DNA of 28,213 nucleotides from Planctomycetota bacterium (GTDB lineage: Bacteria; Planctomycetota; Planctomycetia; Pirellulales; Pirellulaceae), in NCBI GenBank assembly GCA_029259935.1, contig JAJDEH010000229.1, forward strand, positions 1 through 28,213, read 5' to 3'. Shown in pieces: positions 7,615-15,443 of this stretch. Positions within the stretch are counted from its first letter, which is position 1, and each line of letters starts with the position of its first letter. The notes below the pieces were generated by a model. It saw only the letters and a list, made by a program, of their open reading frames with translations, was not told the DNA's origin and made no database searches. The position numbers and the translations under genes were made by a program.

Positions 7615-8565
7615 TCATTGGGTAGCTTCGGCGACTTGAAATCCCTGCGCTTCCGCCCAGGCTTGCGGCACCATGAGTGTCAGTCTCTCGGGGATGACTT
7701 CGATTTCGACGGGCAACGTACCCCCGGGATCGCCATCAATCTCGAAAGGCACTTCCTGATCTGCTTCGATGCGAATTTTACGCGCATGCTGGCGAACATA
7801 ATCCCGCCACGATTCATGCTGTCCAAGCAGAACGCCGCTAAGGTACATCAAGCCGCTTAACAACGACCCCTCCTTAAAAGTACTCACATCCAGCAGGCCG
7901 TCGGTCCCGGACGCTCCGGGCGCGATAGGCAAACCCATCGAATAGCAGGGTAAATTGAATACAAAGCACCAGCGGGCTGAAACGGGTTCTTGGTCGTCGC
8001 AGTATACTCGTAGCTCGGGGTATTCATAATTACGAATCGAATCGAGAATCGGTTTGGCATAAGACAAATGATGGATATGCCCGTCGCGATCGGCGTGCAA
8101 TCGGCGAACGACATCCGCGTCGAAACCGCAGCTCACCATGAGCAAGAATAGCTTCTCCCCCACTCGGCCCATGTCCAGCGGTACCGTCGCGCCGGTCTCA
8201 AGCATGTCGCGGACAGCCGCCGCGTTGGCTTTTACGCCCAAGTATTTGGCCAACAGGTTCTCGGTTCCCAAGGGAAGGACCGCGATGGGGACGCCGACTT
8301 CGGTGTAGTTAGCCACCAAACCCGCCGTGCCGTCCCCACCTGCCGCGACGACGGCTCGCAGTTGGCCTTGCTCCATCGCTTCCGCTGCATGGCGTGCGGT
8401 CTGCTGAATATCCGTCGAAACGACGACGTCGAAATCCCGTTCGGACAGCAGTTGGGCGAGTTGATCGACGATCGGCCGCCCCGACCTGGGACCCGATTTG
8501 GGATTGGCGGCGATTACTACTCGTCGAGCGGAATCGGGTATATAGGTTAGCTGCCGGGAACTCAT
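7615..8565 (-). CDS. Diacylglycerol kinase / lipid kinase family protein (DagK-YegS type)
   Basis: Predicted soluble lipid kinase that phosphorylates diacylglycerol or a similar lipid. About 316 residues from ATG 8565. The N-terminal catalytic domain has NPKSGPRSGRP and the signature VVAAGGDGTAGLVAN, with LPLGTENLLAKYLG close behind. The C-terminal beta-rich domain ends with the FEIDGDPGG motif typical of DagK/YegS proteins. ATG 8565 is preferred because AAAAGG lies about seven bases upstream; in-frame alternatives at 8583 (ATG) and 8598 (TTG) lack such a site. It is the first gene of an operon with kdsA and the lipoprotein, which suggests lipid or envelope metabolism. The exact substrate cannot be read from sequence. 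Confidence 0.9.
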   Translation of the reverse strand: MSSRQLTYIPDSARRVVIAANPKSGPRSGRPIVDQLAQLLSERDFDVVVSTDIQQTARHAAEAMEQGQLRAVVAAGGDGTAGLVANYTEVGVPIAVLPLGTENLLAKYLGVKANAAAVRDMLETGATVPLDMGRVGEKLFLLMVSCGFDADVVRRLHADRDGHIHHLSYAKPILDSIRNYEYPELRVYCDDQEPVSARWCFVFNLPCYSMGLPIAPGASGTDGLLDVSTFKEGSLLSGLMYLSGVLLGQHESWRDYVRQHARKIRIEADQEVPFEIDGDPGGTLPVEIEVIPERLTLMVPQAWAEAQGFQVAEATQ

Positions 8566-8981
8566 TATGTGCCTTTTCGCCATATTCGCCGCAACCAAGC
8601 CGATCCGTCTATCCGTGGGGCAAGGCTGTCAGGTTATCGCCAATGACACTCTACGATGATCGCGGTTTACGCGCCAAGATCGGCCGAGTGAGTAGGCAAT
8701 TGGATTAACCGCAAAACAGGCGTTGAGTTGAGGTGGGCCATTCGGGCCACTGTTGCAGAATGATACAGCGAAGCCGAGGCCGAGTGTTGTAATTTGAGAC
8801 ACCTGTTCAACTGCCGATAGTCCATGTTGGGACGGGTTCCCGTTGTTGAATCTTTTCGCAAACCGTTTCTGTGTTGTGGCTTATGCCCAGTGGAGACGCC
8901 GGCGATTGCGAATTATGAAATGGCGGCATGAGGGTTGCAATTAAGAATTGACGTTGCCACTGGTTGGTAACAAGCTGGCCC
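8566..8981. other. Gene-free stretch upstream of a structured RNA
   Basis: No convincing coding region on either strand; a frame at 9043-8807 (-) runs through the structured element and has no family-like sequence. A short palindrome, GTGGGCCATTCGGGCCAC, lies at about 8733-8750. The stretch should contain the promoter of the lipid-kinase operon on the minus strand and, if the downstream RNA is real, its promoter on the plus strand. Confidence 0.4.
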
Positions 8982-9078
8982 GTGAGGCCTCTGATGTATG
9001 TCGGCGCAATGGTTGCCTTGCCCCTGGCCATTACGCACACCATATTGTTCTTGGTGCGTCAGAGGCCTCGCTTTTTTT
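8982..9078 (+). ncRNA. Possible structured small RNA, three-way junction ending in a terminator
   Basis: GAGGCCTCTGA (8984-8994) pairs perfectly with TCAGAGGCCTC (9059-9069), and a T-G wobble plus a G-C pair extend the stem outward, giving about 13 bp. TTTTTTT (9072-9078) follows directly. The 64-base interior can form two more hairpins: AATGG (9008-9012) with CCATT (9028-9032), and an ACGCAC..CCA / TGGTGCGT arm (about 9033-9059). The layout is a closed three-way junction whose basal helix doubles as an intrinsic terminator. The only annotated gene downstream is on the opposite strand, so it is not an obvious riboswitch for a following gene. It does not match 6S, SRP, RNase P or tmRNA signatures that I know. 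Confidence 0.45.
9059..9078 (+). terminator. Distal arm and T tract of the long-stem terminator
   Basis: TCAGAGGCCTCGC followed by seven T residues. The proximal arm is 65 bases upstream at 8982-8994. The stem is GC-rich and perfect over 11 bp, so termination is likely in spite of the large folded loop. It lies 27 bases beyond the 3' end of the FHA gene on the other strand. Confidence 0.6.
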
Positions 9079-9104
9079 CTTGCGAGCCACCAATTCGTCG
9101 TTCG

Positions 9105-10838
9105 TTAAGCGACGGGCCGCTCTTGCTTCTCTGGGTCCTGCTGGCCCGCATTCATCGCTTCCGGCTGACTGCGTCCGAAGCTTACCACGCACATATCGTC
9201 GCTTTGAAGTCGCCCCTGCGCGAACCGGCGAACATCGGAAATCAATGCACGCCCCACATGCACTGGATGGCCATCACACCGCTCGACAACGTCGGTAATC
9301 GCCTTCAATCCATACATTCTCTTTTCCGGATCGAAGGCTTCGTGGATACCGTCCGTAAAAGCCAATAGCAAATCGTTGGGTGCCAAGTCAATCCGTTGCT
9401 CGTCGTATGGAATCTTGGGATCGACGCCCAGTGGTGGTCCCGATTGTTCGGAGGAAAGAAATGATGCCGACCCCGTGGCGGCTCGAAGGACCACGGGCGG
9501 TGGATGCCCGGCGTTCACGCAAGTCACCCGGTGGTGCCTTGGATCCAGCAACAAGAGCAAGAGCGTCGTGAACGCGCCGTCGCGAAGTTCGACTTCCAAT
9601 TGTTCGCTCAGGCTGCCCATGGCTCGCGCCGGCGATGGCGTCGAAAGTAAGCAGTAACGGACGTCCGAACACAGGCGAGCCATCATGAGCGCCGCCGGAA
9701 CGCCCTTGCCAGAAACATCGCCGATCGCGATCGCCAACCGACCATCCGGCATCTTGATGTAGTCGTAGTAGTCCCCGGCCACCATGTTGGCTGGCGAGTA
9801 ATAATCATAGAAGACGTAGCCGGGTACGTTCGGTCGAATCTGCGGCAAGAATCGCTGCTGAACACCCTTGGCCAATTCGATGTCGCGGCTCTCCGCTTCG
9901 AGCTTCACGAGCGAGTTGTGAACATTGGCGTATTCGACCGCCTGTCCCGCCAGCATGGCGACGCTGGCCAGCACTTGCAGGTCTTCCGGTTGAAACGGAT
10001 GTTGAGGGTCGCCGGTCTCGATTTGGACCACTCCTTGGGCTAACTTGGATGGACCAATCAGCGGCGCGCACATGAGCGAGCGGATCTCTTCCTCGAACAC
10101 GGATGCATTGTAATCTTCCAGCAATTCGTCGTGATCGCCGTCGCTGCTGAGAAAGGCGGCGGCTTCGTGAATGACTCGCCGCGCGACCGACATGCTCACC
10201 GGCGAGATCGTGTCGGAGGTGTCTCCCCGATGTTTGATCGCTCGCGGCGGCATGCTCTCGTCCAAGTCGTCGATCTGTACGATGTAGCCCTTTTGAGCCT
10301 GCGGAAAGATTTCGAATAGCCCGTCTAGAATACGGTTGAGGATTTCGTCCAGATTCAGCGAACTTCCCAGCGCCCGACTGATCTCCAGCACGGCGGAGAG
10401 TTTTGCGTCGGCTTGGACCTCCTGAGAACCGGAACTGGCGATATCCACCGTGCTAACAATCGTGCTATGCACACCGGGGACCAATTCTTCGCCGGGCCCG
10501 GTCGCGGGAGTGCTACCATGTTCTTCCGCCGCTTCATCCGCTTCGGGCGACTCAAGCAAGAATTGAAGCGCGAGGTCGTGAATCTTGATTTCGTCGCCCG
10601 GTTGTAAGGGAGCGCGCCCGCGAATCCTCTGGCCATTCACGCGGGTTCCATTGACACTGCCCAAGTCTTCGATTTCAAACTGATCCTCATGGCACAGGAT
10701 TCGAGCATGCTGGCGAGAAACCGTGCGGCTGGGCAGAACGATTTGACAGACGGGCAGGCGGCCGATCGTGACCTCGCGACCGGAGAAATCAAACTCTCTG
10801 CCAGCATCCGTGCCTCGAATAATTCTGAGGATTGGCAT
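9105..10838 (-). CDS. FHA-GAF-SpoIIE-type PP2C phosphatase (RsbU-like signalling protein)
   Basis: Predicted cytosolic regulator of 577 residues with three modules. An FHA domain (about 1-95) has the phosphothreonine-binding residues GR (26-27), SRQH (41-44) and NG (63-64). A GAF domain spans about 145-305. A SpoIIE/RsbU-type phosphatase domain follows (about 318-556) with metal-binding aspartates in AGDYYDY (D356), GDVSGKG (D374), TDGI (D496) and DDM (547-549). Proteins of this type usually dephosphorylate an anti-sigma-factor antagonist in partner-switching circuits, with FHA linking them to a Ser/Thr kinase. No such partner is encoded nearby. The last 20 residues are a glutamine/proline-rich tail. 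ATG 10838 is chosen because the FHA domain begins directly after it. Confidence 0.93.
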   Translation of the reverse strand: MPILRIIRGTDAGREFDFSGREVTIGRLPVCQIVLPSRTVSRQHARILCHEDQFEIEDLGSVNGTRVNGQRIRGRAPLQPGDEIKIHDLALQFLLESPEADEAAEEHGSTPATGPGEELVPGVHSTIVSTVDIASSGSQEVQADAKLSAVLEISRALGSSLNLDEILNRILDGLFEIFPQAQKGYIVQIDDLDESMPPRAIKHRGDTSDTISPVSMSVARRVIHEAAAFLSSDGDHDELLEDYNASVFEEEIRSLMCAPLIGPSKLAQGVVQIETGDPQHPFQPEDLQVLASVAMLAGQAVEYANVHNSLVKLEAESRDIELAKGVQQRFLPQIRPNVPGYVFYDYYSPANMVAGDYYDYIKMPDGRLAIAIGDVSGKGVPAALMMARLCSDVRYCLLSTPSPARAMGSLSEQLEVELRDGAFTTLLLLLLDPRHHRVTCVNAGHPPPVVLRAATGSASFLSSEQSGPPLGVDPKIPYDEQRIDLAPNDLLLAFTDGIHEAFDPEKRMYGLKAITDVVERCDGHPVHVGRALISDVRRFAQGRLQSDDMCVVSFGRSQPEAMNAGQQDPEKQERPVA

Positions 10839-11075
10839 GACAGAAACGGCGTCGTGGTGAGGCGATAGCGAGACAGGCGGTCAACTCGGATCACGGCTTT
10901 TCTTCAGTTCTGTTTAGTCTACCAGTCTCGTCCAGCCAGACAAATTGGTACGAGCAGCAAGGAACATGCTCTCGTCAATCGTTCTCGACACTTAGGCAGC
11001 GCGGAATGTGAATGCGAAAGAGAACCGCGGCGAGTACGGCGCTGGTTTCTGGCAATCGATTGTCGATTGCGGTGA

Positions 11076-12299
11076 TCATTTGGACAGCTTGGCTGGAAGT
11101 CGAAACACCTGCAATGTTGGGCCCGCCGAGCTTGAAACCCCTGAAATGTGGCGCCGGTCGGGTGAGTAGGCCACAGCTTTGATGTATGTGGTACCCGCAG
11201 TTTCGACTTCGTACACCTTTCGCGCGGTTTCCGCTTCCCATAAGTTGATCTTGCCGCGTCCCCCAGAGATGACGTACTTGCCGTCTGGCGAGAATGCGGA
11301 TGCCCACTGAATTTCTTGATCCTGTAGCTTGGGTAATTCCCTTCCCGTGCGTATTTCCCACATTCTTAGCGCGTAGGTATCCGACACAACAACCCGGGAT
11401 CCATCGGGAGAGATTGACACCGACTGAGCGTGGGGACTTCGGCCCAACTTGATTGTCCATTCAGCTTTTACGTTGGCCAAATCGATCAGAGACAGCACCT
11501 CGCCATCGGCGACCATCCCTTCGGTGCCGTTGGGCAAGATTCGTGCCGCTTTGACAGGTCCGTGAAAACCATCAATGCCGAACAATTCACGTCCCGCCTC
11601 TAAGTCCCAATAGCGGGCTTTTCTTTCCGATCCACCGGAAAGCACGTTTTTTCCATTCTGACTGATGCTGATGGTGCGAACTTCTTGTGAATGTCCGACG
11701 AGTTGATGGGCTTTGGTGAGTTGCCCGTCGGTGGCCACATTCCAAACTTGGATCGGGCCGCGGCCTCCGCTCAACAACCTTTTGCCGTCTGGAGTAAATG
11801 CCAACGCGGAAACCGAACTGCCCAGATTTTTTTCAAAACTAACGCGTTTCGAGGAATTCAGATCGAAGACCATCAGTGCATTGTCCATTTTGCCCGCAGC
11901 AAGCAATCCAGCGTTCGCGCTGAACGCCAGCGAGGTAATTCCCCATCGAATGTCGGAAAAGCTGCGAATCAGCCCCACTTTCGATTCGTCGTCCACTTGA
12001 ATCGAAACCAACGACAATGGTTTCTTGACTACCACGCCTGGAACGGGATTCATGGCAAAGTAATCGCGATACTTGGGCAACGACAGAAGATAGGTGAGGT
12101 CGGATTGACTGAGGTTTTCCAAGGAAACTTGAGTTACCGTGCCGTCCGGCTTCTGCAAATACACGGAGCCGTCCTTGACCGCCAGCGCTTCGGCCTCTAC
12201 GCGGAACTTCCCATTTTTGTCTGCCCACTCACGCCCGACTGCCTCGCCGGCCAGGGCAATCAGCACCAGCATTCCAAGAATTCGCGCGGTCGTTGGCAT
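11076..12299 (-). CDS. Exported SHD1 (SLA1 homology domain 1) protein with WD40 repeats
   Basis: 407 residues. A signal peptide (about 1-22, MPTTARILGMLVLIALAGEAVG) is followed by an SHD1 domain, about 23-72: REWADKNGKFRVEAEALAVK, then a dG-type turn and SLENLSQSDLTYL. Planctomycetes often attach this module to exported proteins. From about residue 110 to the end there are around six or seven WD40 units, with the features SVSALAFTPDGKRLLSGG, VRTISISQNGKNVLSGG and WASAFSPDGKYVISGG, predicting a beta-propeller for protein contacts. ATG 12299 has GGGGAGG seven or so bases upstream. The role is unknown; a scaffold or binding protein in the planctomycete periplasm is an inference. Confidence 0.88.
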   Translation of the reverse strand: MPTTARILGMLVLIALAGEAVGREWADKNGKFRVEAEALAVKDGSVYLQKPDGTVTQVSLENLSQSDLTYLLSLPKYRDYFAMNPVPGVVVKKPLSLVSIQVDDESKVGLIRSFSDIRWGITSLAFSANAGLLAAGKMDNALMVFDLNSSKRVSFEKNLGSSVSALAFTPDGKRLLSGGRGPIQVWNVATDGQLTKAHQLVGHSQEVRTISISQNGKNVLSGGSERKARYWDLEAGRELFGIDGFHGPVKAARILPNGTEGMVADGEVLSLIDLANVKAEWTIKLGRSPHAQSVSISPDGSRVVVSDTYALRMWEIRTGRELPKLQDQEIQWASAFSPDGKYVISGGRGKINLWEAETARKVYEVETAGTTYIKAVAYSPDRRHISGVSSSAGPTLQVFRLPAKLSK

Positions 12300-12665
12300 G
12301 GCTGCCTCCCCTCAATCCGCACCCGATGGGCCAGATTTGAATGACGCCCTTAAAGGAACGCCTCAAAAAATATACCCCCCCAATCTTGCCGTCAAGTTGC
12401 CCCTGTTTCGACCGTCGACAGATTGGCACCGGGGGCATTTTTCCCGCCGATGCTGTCACCATTGTCAGGTCCCGTAAATCTCGTTACGATAACGTGTTGT
12501 GGTCATTGCTCAGAGCGGTCGAACACCACTTTTACCGCTCTAAAGAGATTTTTTACCGCTCTAACGAGATATCGTGAAAAGATCTCGTGGCCGCCCTAAC
12601 ATGAAGTCGTGTTTGGAATTGGTTTTTTCCAGAAAACGTTTGTGGATAAGCACATAGGTAAACCT
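12300..12665. other. Intergenic region with operator-like repeats before tRNA-Thr
   Basis: 366 bases between the SHD1-WD40 gene and the tRNA with no gene. TTTTACCGCTCTAA starts at 12530 and again at 12551 (one mismatch in 20 bases, 21-base period), and AGAGCGGT at 12512-12519 is an inverted copy of the core ACCGCTCT. A hairpin ACGAGAT...ATCTCGT (about 12564-12587) follows. It may be a regulator binding region for either neighbour. Confidence 0.4.
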
Positions 12666-12738
12666 GCCAGCGTAGCTTCAATTGGCAGAGCACCGCATTC
12701 GTAATGCGGGGGTTGCGGGTTCGACTCCCGCCGCTGGC
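12666..12738 (+). tRNA. tRNA-Thr(CGT)
   Basis: Full cloverleaf. The acceptor stem GCCAGCG (12666-12672) pairs with CGCTGGC (12732-12738). The D arm is GCTT...GAGC, the anticodon stem CCGCA/TGCGG encloses loop TTCGTAA (anticodon CGT, reads ACG threonine), the variable loop has five bases and the T arm is GCGGG-TTCGACT-CCCGC. The CCA tail is not encoded. It lies about 90 bases upstream of the TPR-alphaCTD gene. Confidence 0.97.
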
Positions 12739-12828
12739 CCTTTGACGGGGAGGTGGACATTGGGTCCGCTGACTCACGATTGAGTTATGTTCCTCGGATA
12801 CATCTAACCAACAGTGGAGAATGCCCTC

Positions 12829-14157
12829 ATGGCAGAAGGTCTGGTGGAGTTTGATCTGCGGGAAGTCGTTCTATCCAACAGTTCGTTTGGACCCAACGAT
12901 ATCTACCGTTTGTCCGACGCGATCGCCCAGGATTTTTCGCAGTTCGGCGCTTTGCGCGATGTCGTTAGCGAATTCGAACAACTGGAAGACCGCAGTCCGG
13001 CGATGTCGGTCCGACTGGGTGTCTGCTATTACTTGCTGGGACGATTTCGCCTAGCGGAAGACACGCTGAGGAACGCCGATGGCGGTGCCGTCGCTCTGTT
13101 TTATCTAGGGAAATCGCGGTTCGCCCTGGAACGATACAGCGAGGCAATCGAGAATTATCTATCGGCCAAGGGTGCCGGCTACGACGGAGACGTGTGCGCT
13201 TTAGCCATCGCGGAAGCCCAACGAAATTTGATGGATCCCGAGGCGGCCATGGCCACCCTGAACGAACTCTTCGGTCCGGTGGAACAAACTGCCGACTATC
13301 TTTACCAACGCGGCGCGACCGTGGCGGCCATTGGCGACAATCCCCTGGAAGTCGTCGCACTGTACGAACGAGCCGTTGAAGTAGACGGCTTCCATGTCGG
13401 TGCGTTGTTTGGCCTTGGCGTGGAAAATGATCGGCGTGGCAATGATGGCACGGCGCTCGAACTCTATCAAAGATCGGCCGCCTGCTTTCCCACGCATGTT
13501 TCGGCGCTCTTGAATCTGGGCGTGATGTACGAAGACCGGGAATTGTACGAACGGGCTCACCAGTGTTATCACCGTATCCTGGACATCTATCCCACGCACA
13601 AGCGGGCCCGTCTGTTTTTGAAAGACGCTTCGGCATCGAGCGACATGTTCTATGACGAAGAGGCCCAAAAGCGACGAGATCGACTAGCCCAAGTGCTGAG
13701 CGTTCCGGTCACCGATTTTGAATTGTCGGTCCGCAGTAGAAACTGTCTGCAGAAGATGGGAATCAACACGCTTGGCGATCTGACGCGCACTTCGGAGCAG
13801 CAATTGCTCGCCAGCAAGAACTTCGGCGAAACGTCGTTGGTCGAGATTCGCGACATGCTGCAGTCGAAGGGCCTGGAACTTGGCCAATTCGCCGACCAGC
13901 AGGCAGTTGTCGAGGCACCTATCGATACGTCGTCCATGTCTCCCGACGAGCAGGCTTTGCTCGAACGGCCCATTGCCGATTTGAATTTGTCCGTGCGAGC
14001 TCGCAAGTGCATGGTTCGCTTGGGACTCAATACGATTGGCGAGCTTGTTCGCAAGACAGGCGACGATTTGCTAGAGAGTAAGAATTTTGGCGTGACAAGC
14101 CTGAACGAGGTCCGCGAAAAGCTGGTACAGTTTAGCATCAAATTGCGCGGCGATTGA
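12829..14157 (+). CDS. TPR protein with two C-terminal RNA polymerase alpha-CTD domains
   Basis: 442 residues from ATG 12829, chosen over GTG 12814 because GGAG (12816-12819) then sits nine bases before it. The N-terminal two thirds (about 55-265) are TPR-like repeats, e.g. VALYERAVEVDGFHVGALFGLG and ALLNLGVMYEDRELYERAHQCY. Two domains like the RNA polymerase alpha C-terminal domain follow: about 294-352 (DFELSVRSRNCLQKMGI...NFGETSLVEI) and about 381-441 (DLNLSVRARKCMVRLGL...NFGVTSLNEV). Compared with E. coli alpha, the first keeps R265, N268, C269, G296 and S299 but has T for K298; the second also has K for N268. The real rpoA is elsewhere, so this is an accessory protein. It could bind UP-element-like DNA, an activator or sigma factor, or mimic alpha. 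I believe similar proteins occur in other planctomycetes; the function is unknown to me. Confidence 0.88.
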   Translation: MAEGLVEFDLREVVLSNSSFGPNDIYRLSDAIAQDFSQFGALRDVVSEFEQLEDRSPAMSVRLGVCYYLLGRFRLAEDTLRNADGGAVALFYLGKSRFALERYSEAIENYLSAKGAGYDGDVCALAIAEAQRNLMDPEAAMATLNELFGPVEQTADYLYQRGATVAAIGDNPLEVVALYERAVEVDGFHVGALFGLGVENDRRGNDGTALELYQRSAACFPTHVSALLNLGVMYEDRELYERAHQCYHRILDIYPTHKRARLFLKDASASSDMFYDEEAQKRRDRLAQVLSVPVTDFELSVRSRNCLQKMGINTLGDLTRTSEQQLLASKNFGETSLVEIRDMLQSKGLELGQFADQQAVVEAPIDTSSMSPDEQALLERPIADLNLSVRARKCMVRLGLNTIGELVRKTGDDLLESKNFGVTSLNEVREKLVQFSIKLRGD

Positions 14158-14194
14158 TCGTCGTTTTGGCCTTCGAACTATCCTAGCGGAACCT

Positions 14195-14270
14195 GCCCTA
14201 TCCCCTCCTTGCAAAGGAGGGGATTCTGGTTCTCCCCTTTGCCAAGGGGGAGTTAGAGGGGGTCGCCCAG
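14195..14270. repeat. Palindromic 'CCCCTTTGCCAAGGGGG' repeat cluster
   Basis: Two adjacent hairpins between the alphaCTD gene and tgt: CCCCTCCTT-gca-AAGGAGGGG, then CTCCCC-tttgccaa-GGGGGAG. They belong to the same family as 1921-2016 and 4766-4854. Because they lie between two genes in the same direction, they could stall or end transcription, or protect the 3' end of the upstream mRNA. Confidence 0.65.
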
Positions 14271-14280
14271 CGGCACCGGA

Positions 14281-15411
14281 ATGAACCATCCTTCGTTCTC
14301 TTTCCAGTTGCATGGAACGGATTCTTCCTGCGCCGCGCGCCGAGCGACGCTGAAAACCGCTCATGGCAATGTGGAAACGCCCGCCTTCATGCCCGTGGGC
14401 ACGCAGGGAACCGTCAAAGGACTAACGGTTGATTTGCTGCGGGCCACCGGCGCGCAAATGGTACTCGGCAATACGTACCACCTGTCGCTTCGTCCCGGCG
14501 AGCAAGTCGTGCAACAGCTTGGCGGCCTGCACCGTTTCATGAATTGGGACGGGCCCATTCTCACGGACAGCGGCGGTTTTCAATTGTTCAGCCTGGCCAA
14601 AATGACCAAGGTCGAAGAGGCGGGTGCGACGTTTCGTTCACACATAGACGGCAGCCTGATCGAATTGACGCCCGAACGTGCGATCGAAATTCAAGAGTGC
14701 CTCGGCAGCGACATTGCGATGGTCTTGGATCACGTGACGCCGCTTCCTGCCGAGCCGGCTGTCGTGCAAGACGCTTGTGACCGCACGATTCGCTGGGCCG
14801 AGCGATGTCGGCAAGCCGGCACCCGGCAGGACCAGGCGCAGTTCGCGATTGTCCAGGGCGGCCTGGATGAGGGCTTGCGGATCCGCTGCGCCGAGCAACT
14901 GACCGCGATGGACTTTCCCGGATATGCCATCGGGGGCCTGAGTGTCGGCGAAGAGATTTCGGAAATGTATCGCATCCTCGATGCGACCTGCCCTGCCCTG
15001 CCCTCGGACCGTCCCCGCTACTTGATGGGCGTCGGCCGGCCGCAAGACATTTTGGAAGCGATTCGGCGCGGCGTCGACCTGTTCGACTGCGTGATGCCGA
15101 CCCGCAATGGCAGGAATGGCCTGGCCTTCACCGACGAGGGACCACTGCGGCTGCGAAATCTGAAGCACCAGTTGGACGGCCGGCCCATCGATCCATCGTG
15201 CCCCTGCTCCGCCTGTGGTCACAGCCGCGGTTTCATCCGGCACTTGTTCATGGCCGACGAGATGCTGGGGCCGATTCTGTTGTCGGCACACAATCTAACG
15301 TACTACCAGCGGCTGGTGACTGCCGCGCGGCAGGCAATCAGCGAACAACGTTTTGTAGAATTCTTCGAAGAGAAGATGCGAGGTTGGAACCAGGCGACTG
15401 CTGCACCTTAG
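14281..15411 (+). CDS. tgt: tRNA-guanine(34) transglycosylase (queuine/preQ1 tRNA-ribosyltransferase)
   Basis: Exchanges guanine for preQ1 at the wobble position of GUN-anticodon tRNAs on the queuosine pathway. The 376 residues include [32 protein letters not shown] with the general acid/base D96, [20 protein letters not shown], and the nucleophile D269 in [14 protein letters not shown]. The zinc site is [11 protein letters not shown] (C307, C309, C312) with H337. All catalytic residues are present and the length is typical. ATG 14281 has no strong ribosome binding site, and repeats fill the space upstream. The DraG-like gene follows after 32 bases on the same strand. Other queuosine genes are not in the window. 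Confidence 0.97.
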   Translation: MNHPSFSFQLHGTDSSCAARRATLKTAHGNVETPAFMPVGTQGTVKGLTVDLLRATGAQMVLGNTYHLSLRPGEQVVQQLGGLHRFMNWDGPILTDSGGFQLFSLAKMTKVEEAGATFRSHIDGSLIELTPERAIEIQECLGSDIAMVLDHVTPLPAEPAVVQDACDRTIRWAERCRQAGTRQDQAQFAIVQGGLDEGLRIRCAEQLTAMDFPGYAIGGLSVGEEISEMYRILDATCPALPSDRPRYLMGVGRPQDILEAIRRGVDLFDCVMPTRNGRNGLAFTDEGPLRLRNLKHQLDGRPIDPSCPCSACGHSRGFIRHLFMADEMLGPILLSAHNLTYYQRLVTAARQAISEQRFVEFFEEKMRGWNQATAAP

Positions 15412-15443
15412 TGGAATTGCACTCAATCAGCTTTGGGCACCCA

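Noticed and set aside
8733..8750. Short palindrome GTGGGCCATTCGGGCCAC as a terminator.
   Set aside because: No T tract follows on either strand, and the stem is short; it is recorded only as a palindrome.
8807..9043. A 78-codon minus-strand frame across the structured RNA.
   Set aside because: It is explained by the palindromic arms; no ribosome binding site and no conserved motif.
12965..13668. Minus-strand frames of 155-223 codons opposite the TPR-alphaCTD gene.
   Set aside because: They are shadows of a gene with clear TPR and alphaCTD domains.
15198..15443. Upstream extension of the DraG-like gene, open in frame to 15198.
   Set aside because: It overlaps the conserved zinc-site end of tgt in another frame, and the DraG family sequence begins only after the ATG at 15444.
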